Shown here piece after piece: positions 33,284-41,774 of a DNA stretch of 64,000 nucleotides. This DNA comes from Pseudomonas sp. Irchel 3E13 (lineage in GTDB: Bacteria; Pseudomonadota; Gammaproteobacteria; Pseudomonadales; Pseudomonadaceae), in the NCBI RefSeq assembly GCF_900187455.1, contig NZ_FYDX01000013.1:1-64000 (forward strand), in the 5' to 3' direction. A program made the position numbers and the translations under genes. Each line of letters opens with the position of its first letter. Positions within the stretch are counted from its first letter, which is position 1. A model generated the notes under the pieces. It was given only the letters and a program-made list of their open reading frames with translations. It did no database searches and was not told where the DNA came from.

Positions 33284-34051
33284 ATGGCGTTTGAAAATGC
33301 CCTGGTCATTCTGGCGTTATTTGCTTTCTGCGGAGGCCTGATCGATGCCGCGGTAGGCGGAGGCGGGCTGGTACAGGTTCCCGCACTCCTGCATGCGCTA
33401 CCTCAATACAGTCTGGCTACCGTCTTCGGCACCAATAAGCTGGCGGTGCTGGCGGGTAACCTCGCTTCGATCTTCAGCTACGCGAAGCGCGTCAAGATCG
33501 TCTGGTGGCTCTTGATTCCCACCATGGTGTCGGCGTTCGCAGGCTCCTTTCTCGGCGCCTTTTCGGTGTCGCTGATTCCCCGGTCGGTCATGGAGTACGC
33601 GGTGTTCATCGTGCTGGTACTGATGGCCGTGTACACCTTTGCCAAAAAGGATCTCGGCAGGACGCATGCGCACGTTCACCGTAGCGGGCGAACCGTCGCG
33701 TGGGGCATCTGCCTCGGCGCGCTGATCGGCTTTTACGACGGCGTCTTCGGTCCTGGCAGCGGCAGCCTGCTGCTGTTTGCCTTCGTGAAGGTCTTTGGTT
33801 TCGATTTCCTCAACGCCTCCGCGTCGGCGAAGCTGGTCAATCTGGCGACGTTCTGCGCGGCACTGCTGTTCTTCATCCCGTCCGGCCATGTGCTGTGGGC
33901 CATTGGCGGGTTGGTGTGCCTCAGCAATATGGCCGGGGCTTTCGTCGGCACCTTTCTGGCGCTGCGCTATGGCAGCGGCTTTATTCGCGTGTTCTTCCTG
34001 ATCCTGCTGGTCTTCCTGATCGGCAGGATGGCCTTGTCCATTTTCAGCTAG
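33284..34051 (+). CDS. TSUP family permease (TauE/SafE, DUF81)
   Basis: The 255-residue protein has about eight hydrophobic segments and the two repeated family motifs, GGLIDAAVGGGGLVQVPAL near the start and ALIGFYDGVFGPGSGSLLLF in the middle. TSUP proteins are inner-membrane carriers for sulfite, sulfoacetate or other small organic anions. The ATG at 33284 follows GAGGTTTTG; an upstream TTG lacks a ribosome site. It lies just before the hsaC-ipd operon in the same direction but is separated from it by motif copy (e), so it is probably its own unit. The substrate cannot be told. Confidence 0.9.
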   Translation: MAFENALVILALFAFCGGLIDAAVGGGGLVQVPALLHALPQYSLATVFGTNKLAVLAGNLASIFSYAKRVKIVWWLLIPTMVSAFAGSFLGAFSVSLIPRSVMEYAVFIVLVLMAVYTFAKKDLGRTHAHVHRSGRTVAWGICLGALIGFYDGVFGPGSGSLLLFAFVKVFGFDFLNASASAKLVNLATFCAALLFFIPSGHVLWAIGGLVCLSNMAGAFVGTFLALRYGSGFIRVFFLILLVFLIGRMALSIFS

Positions 34052-34069
34052 TCCGCCCGCCCAACCCGC

Positions 34070-34088
34070 TTAGTCTCAACGGACGATG
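34070..34088 (+). promoter_or_regulatory. Steroid-operon motif, copy (e)
   Basis: The sequence is TTAGTCT-CAACG-GACGATG, followed by ATGCCCCC. It is 64 bp before the hsaC start and heads the long ring A to ring C/D operon. Confidence 0.62.
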
Positions 34089-34152
34089 ATGCCCCCAGTG
34101 CCGCTGCGCACAATGACCTCGATACCGAATTCAGCCATCGAGGAACAGGGGC

Positions 34153-35049
34153 ATGATCGAGATTCGCGGTTTGGGCTATTTCGTCGCACAGGTCGAAAAC
34201 CTCAGCCAATGGCAGCGCTACGCCGAGGGTGTGCTCGGCATGCAGGTCCGGCCGGCACCGGCGGGCGGGCTGTACGTGAAGATGGACGAGCGGCCGTTTC
34301 GCATGCTCATCGTCGAAGGCAGCGCGGCGCGCTATGTCGCGTCGGGCTGGGAGCTGGCCTCGGAGCAGGCGTTCAACGCCGCCTTGCGCCATCTGGACGA
34401 GCAGGGCGTGGAATGGCAGGCCGGCAGCGCCGAGGACATCGACCAGCGCGGCGTGCAGGCGCTGGCGTCGGTGGTCGATCCGTCGGGCAACCGCCATGAG
34501 CTGAGCTGGGGCCATCGCTCCGACTGCCTGCCATTCGTCTCGCCCCAGGGCGTGCCGCGTTTCATCACCGGTGACATGGGCCTGGGCCACACGGTCCTGC
34601 CGGCGCCGAACTTCGACGCGACCCTGGCATTCGCCAAGGATGTGCTCGGCTTCGGCCTGTCGGACATCTTCAATTTCCGCCCCGACCCGTCGGCCCCACC
34701 GGTGCGCATCCACTTCCTGCACTGCGGCAACGCCCGCCACCACAGCCTGGCCCTGGCCGAGTACCCGGTGCCATCGGGCTGCGTGCACGTGATGGTCGAG
34801 GTCGATTCGATGACCGAAGTCGGCCGCGCCCATGACCGCCATCTGGCCCAAGGCGTGAAGCTCTCGGCCACCCTCGGCCAGCACCTCAACGACCGCATGA
34901 CCAGCTTCTACATGCAGACCCCGTCCGGCTTCGACCTCGAATACGGCTTCGGCGGCCTGCAAGTGGACTGGGCGCAACATTCGGCCTTCGAGTTCACCCG
35001 CGTGAGCATTTGGGGCCATGACTTCTCGGTCGGCCAGCAAGGAGCCTGA
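34153..35049 (+). CDS. hsaC: Extradiol ring-cleavage dioxygenase, HsaC/TesB-like
   Basis: This 298-residue type I extradiol dioxygenase has two VOC halves and iron ligands His146, His212 and Glu263, almost the same spacing as BphC (His146, His210, Glu260), plus a His-His pair at 196-197 near the BphC catalytic His. It opens the 3,4-catechol ring formed by HsaA (3,4-DHSA), giving the substrate of HsaD. It is the first gene of a ten-gene plus-strand operon leading to IpdAB and the ring C/D beta-oxidation enzymes, and the next start is 1 bp after its stop. HsaC and BphC are close relatives; the neighbours favour HsaC. Confidence 0.88.
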   Translation: MIEIRGLGYFVAQVENLSQWQRYAEGVLGMQVRPAPAGGLYVKMDERPFRMLIVEGSAARYVASGWELASEQAFNAALRHLDEQGVEWQAGSAEDIDQRGVQALASVVDPSGNRHELSWGHRSDCLPFVSPQGVPRFITGDMGLGHTVLPAPNFDATLAFAKDVLGFGLSDIFNFRPDPSAPPVRIHFLHCGNARHHSLALAEYPVPSGCVHVMVEVDSMTEVGRAHDRHLAQGVKLSATLGQHLNDRMTSFYMQTPSGFDLEYGFGGLQVDWAQHSAFEFTRVSIWGHDFSVGQQGA

Positions 35050-35050
35050 C

Positions 35051-35926
35051 ATGAACAAACAACTGACGGCGGCCGATGCGGTCGCCCAACTGCGCGACGG
35101 CATGACCATCGGTTTCGGTGGCTGGGGCCCGCGGCGCAAGCCGATGGCAATCGTCCGCGAGATCCTTCGTTCGCCGGTAAAAGACCTCACCGTGGTCGCC
35201 TACGGTGGCCCTGAAGTCGGCATGCTCTGCGCCGCCGGCAAGGTGCGCAAGCTGGTGTTCGGTTTCGCCACCCTCGACGCCATTCCGCTGGAACCCTACT
35301 ACCGCAAGGCCCGCGAAGCCGGTGAGCTGGAGCTGATGGAACTGGACGAAGGCATGTTCCAGTGGGGCCTGCGCGCCGCCGGCATGCGCCTGCCGTTCCT
35401 GCCGACCCGTTGCGGCCTGGCCACCGATGTGGCGCGGCTCAACCCCGAGATCAAGGAAATCCGCTCGCCCTACGCTGACGGCGAGGTACTGCTGGCGATG
35501 CCGGCGCTGAACCTGGACGTCGCGTTCCTTCACGTCAACGTCGCCGACCGCCTGGGCAACTGCCTGGTGACCGGCCCCGATCCGTACTTCGACCACCTGT
35601 TCGCCCGCGCCGCGCAGCAGTGCTTTGTCTCTTGCGAAAAGCTCGAAGAGCGCCTGGAACTGACCGCCGAAAGCGCCCGCTTCAACACCTTCGAGCGCTA
35701 CCTGGTGACCGGCGTGATCCACGCACCGCTGGGCGCGCATCCGACCTCATGCCCGTCCGACTACGGCTGGGATTTGCAGCACCTCAAGCAGTACGTCGCC
35801 AGTGCCAGCGAGGAGGGCGGCTGGGCGCAGTACCTGCAGACCTACGTGGCCGGCGGCGAGCAGGCCTATCAAGCGCAAAACGGCGGTGCCGAGCGCATGG
35901 GCGCGTTGCCCCTTCCCGTGTTCTGA
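35051..35926 (+). CDS. ipdA: COCHEA-CoA hydrolase alpha subunit, IpdA-like
   Basis: This 291-residue protein is of the class I CoA-transferase alpha family, with DGMTIGFGGWGPRRKPMA near the start and the motif LNLDVAFLHVNVADRLGN. With the next gene it matches the IpdA/IpdB pair of steroid degraders, which hydrolyse ring C of COCHEA-CoA rather than transfer CoA. The start codon is 1 bp after the hsaC stop, and IpdB follows 12 bp after its own stop. Glutaconate- or oxoacid-CoA transferases are the generic alternative, but the IpdC, EchA20 and FadE30-like neighbours make IpdA the best call. Confidence 0.87.
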   Translation: MNKQLTAADAVAQLRDGMTIGFGGWGPRRKPMAIVREILRSPVKDLTVVAYGGPEVGMLCAAGKVRKLVFGFATLDAIPLEPYYRKAREAGELELMELDEGMFQWGLRAAGMRLPFLPTRCGLATDVARLNPEIKEIRSPYADGEVLLAMPALNLDVAFLHVNVADRLGNCLVTGPDPYFDHLFARAAQQCFVSCEKLEERLELTAESARFNTFERYLVTGVIHAPLGAHPTSCPSDYGWDLQHLKQYVASASEEGGWAQYLQTYVAGGEQAYQAQNGGAERMGALPLPVF

Positions 35927-35938
35927 GGAGAGCGAAGA

Positions 35939-36736
35939 ATGTCTGCCAATTGTGATTTCACCCTCGCCGAACTGCTGATCGTCGCCGCCGCCGAAGCCTG
36001 GCGCGGCAACGGCGAGCTGATCGCCTCGGGCCTCGGCGTGATTCCGCGCCTGGGGGCCAGCGTCGCCAAGCTCAGCCACAGCCCGGAACTGCTGATGACC
36101 GACAGCGAGGCCTTCCTGGTGGAAGAGCCGGTGCCGCTGGGCCCGCGCGGTGATTACCAGCCGCGCTACTCGGGCTACATGTCCTTCGAGCGGGTCTTCG
36201 AATGCGTCTGGGGCGGGCGGCGCCACGCCATGATCGGCCCGACCCAGATCGACCGCTGGGGCCAGACCAACCTGTCCTGCGTCGGCGACTACCACAAGCC
36301 GAAGACCGCGATCCTCGGTGTGCGCGGCCTGCCGGGCAACAGCATCAACCACCTGAACTCGTTCTTCGTGCCGAACCACAACACCCGAGTGTTTGTCAGC
36401 GGCGAGGTGGACATGGTTTCCGGCGTCGGCTTCAAGGCCGATCGCTGGCCCGAAGGCGCGCGCCGCGACCTGATGGATATCCGCGTGGTGGTCAGCGACC
36501 TCTGCGTCCTCGACTTCGACGGCCCCGAGCGCGCCGTGCAGGTGCGCAGCCTGCACCCGGGCGTGAGCTTCGAACAGGTTCAGGACAACACCGGCTTCCC
36601 GCTGCTGAAGTCGCCGCACCTGAAACAGACCGCGCACCCGACCGCCGAACAACTGGCGCTGATCCGCCGGCTCGATCCCCACGACCTGCGCGCCAGCGCG
36701 CTCAAGGGCAACCCGCCCGGCATCCGTACCGCCTGA
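35939..36736 (+). CDS. ipdB: COCHEA-CoA hydrolase beta subunit, IpdB-like
   Basis: This 265-residue partner of IpdA begins ANCDFTLAELLIVAAAEAWRG-like and has the block GPTQIDRWGQTNLSCVG and GLPGNSINHLNSFFV, typical of class I CoA-transferase beta chains in steroid clusters. The two chains form the enzyme that opens ring C by hydrolysis of a beta-diketone-like bond. The start follows GAGGAGAGCGAAGA. The order ipdA-ipdB-hydratase-ipdC-echA20 resembles the KstR2 regulon of mycobacteria. Confidence 0.87.
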   Translation: MSANCDFTLAELLIVAAAEAWRGNGELIASGLGVIPRLGASVAKLSHSPELLMTDSEAFLVEEPVPLGPRGDYQPRYSGYMSFERVFECVWGGRRHAMIGPTQIDRWGQTNLSCVGDYHKPKTAILGVRGLPGNSINHLNSFFVPNHNTRVFVSGEVDMVSGVGFKADRWPEGARRDLMDIRVVVSDLCVLDFDGPERAVQVRSLHPGVSFEQVQDNTGFPLLKSPHLKQTAHPTAEQLALIRRLDPHDLRASALKGNPPGIRTA

Positions 36737-36751
36737 GACAGGAGCGCGAAC

Positions 36752-37669
36752 ATGCACAGCAACGACAGCGAATTCGTCGTGCGCCAGGACCGGTCGGCCT
36801 ACGAGACCGACGAGCCGGTGCTGTACGAGGTGGCCGACGGCATCGCCAGCGTCACCCTGAACCGGCCCAACTTCAACAACGCGCAGAACTCGCAGATGAC
36901 CTACGCCCTCGACGCCGCCCTGCGCCGGGCGGTGGACGACGACGGGGTCAAGGTGATCGTGCTGCGCGGCGCGGGCCGGCATTTTTCCGCCGGCCACGAT
37001 ATCGGTACGCCGGGGCGCGACATCGACAAGCCGTTCGAGCGCGCCCACCTGTGGTGGGACCACACCAACAAGCCTGGCGGCGAGCAGTTGTACGCCCGCG
37101 AGCAGGAGGTTTACCTGGGCATGTGCCGGCGCTGGCGCGAGTTGCCCAAGCCGACCATCGCCATGGTCCAGGGCGCCTGCGTCGCGGGCGGGCTGATGCT
37201 GGCCTGGGTCTGCGACCTGATCGTCGCCAGCGACGACGCGTTCTTCCAGGATCCGGTGGTGCGCATGGGTATTCCGGGGGTCGAGTACTTCGCCCACCCT
37301 TATGAATTGAACCCGCGCATCGCCAAGGAATTCCTTTTTTGCGGCGACCGCATGAGCGCCGAGCGCGCCTACCAGATGGGCATGCTCAACCGCGTGGTGC
37401 CCCGCGACGACCTCGAAAACACCACTTACGCCATGGCGGCGACCATCGCCCGCCAGCCGCGCATGGGTCTGGCCCTGACCAAACAGGCGATCAACCACGT
37501 CGAAGACCTGCAAGGCAAGCGCACGGCCATGGACGCGGCGTTCGCCTGGCACCACTTCGCCCACGCCCATAACGAATTGCTGTCGGGCGACAAGCTCGGC
37601 GGCTTCGACGCCAAGGGCATGGCCCAGGCCAACAAACAGGCGGCCGCCGCCGGGAGCGATGGCGCATGA
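36752..37669 (+). CDS. Enoyl-CoA hydratase/isomerase family protein
   Basis: This 305-residue crotonase-family protein has the oxyanion blocks HFSAGHDIGTPG near residue 75 and GACVAGGLMLAWVCDLIVAS near residue 145, with Asp in the latter. It has a longer N-terminus and an insert rich in Trp/His (AHLWWDHTNKPGG) between the blocks, unlike the compact EchA20-like protein two genes on. It would hydrate or hydrolyse a steroid-derived CoA ester, but which step is unclear. It lies 15 bp after ipdB and its stop overlaps the next start as ATGA. Confidence 0.8.
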   Translation: MHSNDSEFVVRQDRSAYETDEPVLYEVADGIASVTLNRPNFNNAQNSQMTYALDAALRRAVDDDGVKVIVLRGAGRHFSAGHDIGTPGRDIDKPFERAHLWWDHTNKPGGEQLYAREQEVYLGMCRRWRELPKPTIAMVQGACVAGGLMLAWVCDLIVASDDAFFQDPVVRMGIPGVEYFAHPYELNPRIAKEFLFCGDRMSAERAYQMGMLNRVVPRDDLENTTYAMAATIARQPRMGLALTKQAINHVEDLQGKRTAMDAAFAWHHFAHAHNELLSGDKLGGFDAKGMAQANKQAAAAGSDGA

Positions 37670-38781
37670 GCGGCTGGCTGCAGACTCCGTTGACCGAAGC
37701 GCTGGGCTGCCGTTATCCCATCGTGCAGACCGCCATGGGCTGGGTCGCCGACGCCAATCTGGTGATCGCCACCACCCGCGCGGGCGGCTTTGGCTTTCTC
37801 GCCGGGGCGACCATTCCCGCCCATGAGCTGGAGGGAGAAATCCGCCAGGTGATCGACGCCACCGGCGGCAGCAACTTCGGCCTGAATTTCCATATGTTCC
37901 AGGACAACGCCGCGCAGTGCGTTGACCTCGCCATCGCCTATCGCCTGCGTGCGGTCAGCTACGGCCGCGGCCCGGACAAACAGACCATCGCTCGCTTCAA
38001 GGCCGCCCAGGTGCTGTGCATTCCCACCGTCGGCGCGCTCAAGCATGCGATCAAGGCGGTGGAATTGGGCGCCGACATGATCACCATTCAGGGCGGCGAG
38101 GGCGGCGGTCATACCGGCGGCGTGCCCAGCTCGATCCTGTTGCCCCAGGTGCTGGACGCGGTCACGGTGCCGGTGATCGCCGCCGGCGGTTTCGCCACCG
38201 GCCGCGGCCTGGCCTCGGCGCTGGCGGCCGGCGCGGCGGGCATCGCCATGGGCACGCGCTTTCTGATGACCCGCGAATCACCGACGCCGAAAGCGACGCT
38301 GGAACGCTACCTGAAGGTCAACGACCCGCAACAGGTGCGGGTCACCACGGCGGTGGACGGCATGCGCCACCGCATGATCGAAAACCGCTTCATCAATCAC
38401 CTCGAACAGGCCGGGCCCTTCGGCCGCCTGCGCATCGCCCTCGGCAGTGCCTGGCAGTGGAAACAGCACACCGGCATGAGCCTCGGCCATATGGCCGGGG
38501 TGTTCCTGCGTGCGCTGCGGGAAGACCCGTCGGCGCTGTCGCAGGTGGTCATGGCCGCCAACCAGCCGGTGCTGTTGCAGCGCTCGATGGTCGACGGCCA
38601 GCCCGACGACGGCATCCTGCCCAGCGGCCAGGTGGCCGCTGCCATCGGTGAACTGCTCAGTTGCCAAGAGGTGATCGAAGGCATCGCCCGCGAGGCCGAA
38701 CAGTGCTTCGACAGCTTGCTCGCCCGACAAGGCAGCCAACGCCCAGCGAATCAGCCCATCAGTATTGGAGAACCCCTGTGA
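37666..38781 (+). CDS. ipdC: IpdC-like FMN oxidoreductase (nitronate monooxygenase family)
   Basis: This 371-residue TIM-barrel flavoprotein has CRYPIVQTAMGWVADANLV at the start, the FMN/phosphate block GGEGGGHTGGVPSS near residue 140, and AGGFATGRGLASALAAGAAG near residue 170. Although the family is annotated as nitronate monooxygenase (2-nitropropane dioxygenase), the operon matches that of IpdC, an oxidoreductase acting on the hydroxylated ring C/D CoA intermediate (5-OH-HIC-CoA). It is ATGA-coupled to the preceding hydratase and GTGA-coupled to the EchA20-like gene. Confidence 0.83.
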   Translation: MSGWLQTPLTEALGCRYPIVQTAMGWVADANLVIATTRAGGFGFLAGATIPAHELEGEIRQVIDATGGSNFGLNFHMFQDNAAQCVDLAIAYRLRAVSYGRGPDKQTIARFKAAQVLCIPTVGALKHAIKAVELGADMITIQGGEGGGHTGGVPSSILLPQVLDAVTVPVIAAGGFATGRGLASALAAGAAGIAMGTRFLMTRESPTPKATLERYLKVNDPQQVRVTTAVDGMRHRMIENRFINHLEQAGPFGRLRIALGSAWQWKQHTGMSLGHMAGVFLRALREDPSALSQVVMAANQPVLLQRSMVDGQPDDGILPSGQVAAAIGELLSCQEVIEGIAREAEQCFDSLLARQGSQRPANQPISIGEPL

Positions 38782-39530
38782 CCCAGGCATTCAGCACTCA
38801 GCTTCAACAGGGGATCGCGGAACTCGTGATCGCCAAACCCCCGGTCAACGCCCTCGACAGCCAGGAATGGAACGCCCTGGCCCGTGAAATCGACAGCCTC
38901 GGGGCCAACCCCGAGGTCCGGGTCATCGTCATCCGTGCCGAAGGCCGCGGCTTCTGCGCCGGCGTCGATATCAAGGAACTGGACGCCCATCCCGAGCGCA
39001 TCGTCGAGGTCAACGCCGGCAACTACGCCACCTTCAAGGCCGTGCACCGTTGCCCGGTGCCGGTGATCGTCGCGGTGCACGGCTTCGTCCTCGGTGGCGG
39101 CATTGGCATCACCGGCGCGGCGGATATCGTCGTCGCCGCCGAATGCGCGACCTTCGCCTTGCCGGAAGTGGACCGCGGCGCGATGGGCGGCGGCGCCCAC
39201 CTGCAACGCTTGTTCCCGCTGCAGAAGGTTCGCTACCTGTTCTTCACCGGCGACACCATCGGCGCCCGCGAAGCCATGCAATACGGCTTTATCGAGCGCT
39301 TGGTCAGCAAGGAGCAACTGCGCGAAACCGCCCTGGAAATCGCCGCGCGCATCGCCGCGAAAAGCCCGGGCATGATCCGCATCGCCAAGGAGGCCCTTAA
39401 CGGCATCGAGGACGGCAACCTGGAAGACAAGTACCGCTGGGAGCAGGGTTTCACCCTGCAGGCGTACACCAGCCCGGACTCGGCGGAAACCCGTCGCGCC
39501 TTCGTCGAAAAACGCGAAGCGAAGTTCTGA
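38778..39530 (+). CDS. echA20: Enoyl-CoA hydratase family, EchA20-like ring D hydrolase
   Basis: This 250-residue crotonase-family protein has GFCAGVDIKELDAHPE (about 56-71) and HGFVLGGGIGITGAADIVV (about 100-118) plus a conserved ALPEVDRGAMGGGAHLQRL. The length matches mycobacterial EchA20 (about 247 residues), which hydrolyses ring D of the indane CoA ester. The start is the GTG at 38778, overlapping the ipdC stop as GTGA with GGAG upstream; the longer frame upstream is an ipdC shadow. Confidence 0.82.
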   Translation: MTQAFSTQLQQGIAELVIAKPPVNALDSQEWNALAREIDSLGANPEVRVIVIRAEGRGFCAGVDIKELDAHPERIVEVNAGNYATFKAVHRCPVPVIVAVHGFVLGGGIGITGAADIVVAAECATFALPEVDRGAMGGGAHLQRLFPLQKVRYLFFTGDTIGAREAMQYGFIERLVSKEQLRETALEIAARIAAKSPGMIRIAKEALNGIEDGNLEDKYRWEQGFTLQAYTSPDSAETRRAFVEKREAKF

Positions 39531-39539
39531 GGAGGCGCC

Positions 39540-40703
39540 ATGGAACTGACCTATACCCCCAAACAACAAGCCTTCCGCGCCGAAGTGCGTGCCTGGCTGG
39601 CGAATAACCTGCCACGCGAACCGCTGGCCAGCTACGACACCCGCGAAGGTTTCGAACAACACCGGGCCTGGGAAGCGAAGCTGTTCGACAGCCGCTGGTC
39701 GATGGTGATGTGGCCGGCCGAACTCGGCGGGCGCGGCTGCGACCTGATCGAGTGGCTGATCTTCGAGGAAGAGTATTACGGCGCCGGCGCGCCGATGCGG
39801 GTCAACCAGAACGGCCAGTTGCTGCTGGGCCCGACCCTGATGGAATTCGGCACCGAGGCGCAGAAAAAACACTTCCTGCCGCGCATGGCCGCCAGCGTCG
39901 ACATGTGGGCCCAGGGCTGGTCCGAGCCCAACGCCGGCTCGGACATGGCGGCGATCACCAGCAAGGCGGTGCGCGACGGCGATCACTACGTGATCAACGG
40001 CCAGAAGACCTGGTCCACCCGCGCCACCTTCGCCGACTGGCTGTTCGGCCTGTTCCGCAGCGAGCCGGGCTCCAGCCGCCACCATGGCCTGTCGTTCCTG
40101 ATGGTGCCGCTGAATGCCGAGGGCGTGAGCATTCGCCCGATCAAGGCGCTGAACGGCAAGGACGCCTTCGCCGAAGTGTTCTTCGACGATGTGCGGGTGC
40201 CGGTGGGCAACCTGATCGGCGCCGAAGGGCAGGGCTGGCACGTGGCGATGGCCACCGCCGGTTTCGAGCGCGGCCTGCTGCTGCGTTCGCCCGCCCGCTT
40301 CCAGTACACCGCGCGCAAGCTGGTCGAACTGTTCAAGGCCGAGCCCGCCGCCGCCGAGCGTGATCCGGGGCTGCGCGACGCGGTGCTGGAGTGCTGGATG
40401 GGCGCCGAAGCCTATGCGCTGTCGGCCTACCACACCGTGGGCCGGCTGGGCCGCGGCGAGCAGATCGGCGCCGAGTCGAGCATCAACAAGATCATCTGGT
40501 CGGAACTCGATTTGAAGATGCACGAGACCGCCATGCGCCTGCTCGGCGCCCGTGCCGAACTGATTGCCGGCGCACCGGCCGCCGGCGACGCGGCGCACTG
40601 GCTGGAGGGCTTCCTGTTTGCCCAGGCCGGGCCGATCTACGCCGGCACCAACGAGATTCAGCGCAACATCATCGCCGAGCGCATGCTCGGCCTGCCGAAG
40701 TAA
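39540..40703 (+). CDS. fadE30: Acyl-CoA dehydrogenase, FadE30-like
   Basis: This 387-residue enzyme starts MELTYTPKQQAFRAEVRAWL and has WSEPNAGSDMAAI and PIYAGTNEIQRNIIAERMLG at the end. The Glu of the common YEGT motif is Ala here, as in other steroid-cluster enzymes. FadE30 dehydrogenates the propionyl side chain of the HIP-CoA series and is near-universal in ring C/D clusters; length and setting fit. It is 9 bp after echA20 and 9 bp before a second acyl-CoA dehydrogenase gene, which may supply a partner subunit. Confidence 0.8.
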   Translation: MELTYTPKQQAFRAEVRAWLANNLPREPLASYDTREGFEQHRAWEAKLFDSRWSMVMWPAELGGRGCDLIEWLIFEEEYYGAGAPMRVNQNGQLLLGPTLMEFGTEAQKKHFLPRMAASVDMWAQGWSEPNAGSDMAAITSKAVRDGDHYVINGQKTWSTRATFADWLFGLFRSEPGSSRHHGLSFLMVPLNAEGVSIRPIKALNGKDAFAEVFFDDVRVPVGNLIGAEGQGWHVAMATAGFERGLLLRSPARFQYTARKLVELFKAEPAAAERDPGLRDAVLECWMGAEAYALSAYHTVGRLGRGEQIGAESSINKIIWSELDLKMHETAMRLLGARAELIAGAPAAGDAAHWLEGFLFAQAGPIYAGTNEIQRNIIAERMLGLPK

Positions 40704-40712
40704 GGAGCGGCC

Positions 40713-41771
40713 ATGGACTTCACTTTCAACGATGACCAGCTCGCCTTCCGCGAGGCCATCAGCCGTTTCCTGATGACCGAAGCCGCTCCGGAAATGCTCC
40801 GCGAGATCTGGGAAACCGACGCCGGGCGTTCGCCCGACCTGCGCAACAAGATTGCCGCCCAGGGCCTCACCGCCCTGTCGATTCCCGAAGAGGACGGCGG
40901 CCTGGGCATGGACGACGTGGCCTGGGCACTGATGACCCAGGAACTGGGCTACTACGCCATTCCCGATTCCCTGGCCGATACCGCCTACGTCGCCGTTGGC
41001 CTGCTGGCCGCGCTCGACCCGGGTCATCCGGCCCGGGCCAGCCTGCTGCCGCGTATCGGCGAAGGCAGCCTGCGCCTGGCCATCGGGCATCCGATCAACC
41101 CGCTGGTCAGCGACGCGCAATTGGCCGAGGTGCTGATCCTGCCCCATGGCGATGAAATCCACCTGCTGCAGCGGGCGGCGGTGGACGTCGAGGCCAACCC
41201 GAGCATCGATGCCTCGCGCCGGCTCGGCCGAGTCACCTGGAACCCGACGCCGGCGACCTTGCTGGTCGGTGGCGCGAAGGGCAGGGCAGTGCAGGCGCAA
41301 TTGCTCGACCGCGGCGCGTTGTCGGTGGCCGGGCAACTGCTCGGCCTCGCCCAGCGCATGCTCGACCTGTCGGTGGACTACGTCGCCCAGCGCAAGCAGT
41401 TCGGCAAGCCGATCGGCAGCTTCCAGGCGGTCAAGCACCACCTGGCCGACGTTGCGCGGCAGATCGAACAGGCCAAACCGGTGCTCTACCGCGCCGCCCA
41501 CGGTCTGGCGCGCGGCGATGCCTCGGCCTCGCTGTGGGTGTCGCAGGCGCGCCTGGCCTGCTGCGAAGCCAGTTGGCTGGCGGCGCGCAAAGGCATCCAG
41601 GTGCATGGCGCCATGGGGTACACCTGGGAAGTCGACTTGCAGATGTTCATGAAACGCGCCTGGGCCCTCGATGCGTCGTGGGGCGATCGCGGTTTCCATA
41701 AATCCCGTGTCGGCGAGTACCTGTTCGCTGATGCCGCCCGGCTGGGGCCGGGCCACACCTTCGAGGACTGA
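40713..41771 (+). CDS. Acyl-CoA dehydrogenase, short FadE31-33-like subunit
   Basis: This 352-residue protein starts MDFTFNDDQLAFREAISRFL, has a reduced central domain and the segment YVAQRKQFGKPIGSFQAVKHHLADVARQ-like block, and ends with HGAMGYTWEVDLQMFMKRAWALD. It lacks the YEGT motif and TEPxAGSD block. Such short forms pair with a longer subunit in steroid catabolism, so a heteromer with the gene just upstream is likely. The step is probably one of the later C/D-ring dehydrogenations. The next gene starts 3 bp after its stop. Confidence 0.8.
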   Translation: MDFTFNDDQLAFREAISRFLMTEAAPEMLREIWETDAGRSPDLRNKIAAQGLTALSIPEEDGGLGMDDVAWALMTQELGYYAIPDSLADTAYVAVGLLAALDPGHPARASLLPRIGEGSLRLAIGHPINPLVSDAQLAEVLILPHGDEIHLLQRAAVDVEANPSIDASRRLGRVTWNPTPATLLVGGAKGRAVQAQLLDRGALSVAGQLLGLAQRMLDLSVDYVAQRKQFGKPIGSFQAVKHHLADVARQIEQAKPVLYRAAHGLARGDASASLWVSQARLACCEASWLAARKGIQVHGAMGYTWEVDLQMFMKRAWALDASWGDRGFHKSRVGEYLFADAARLGPGHTFED

Positions 41772-41774
41772 GCG

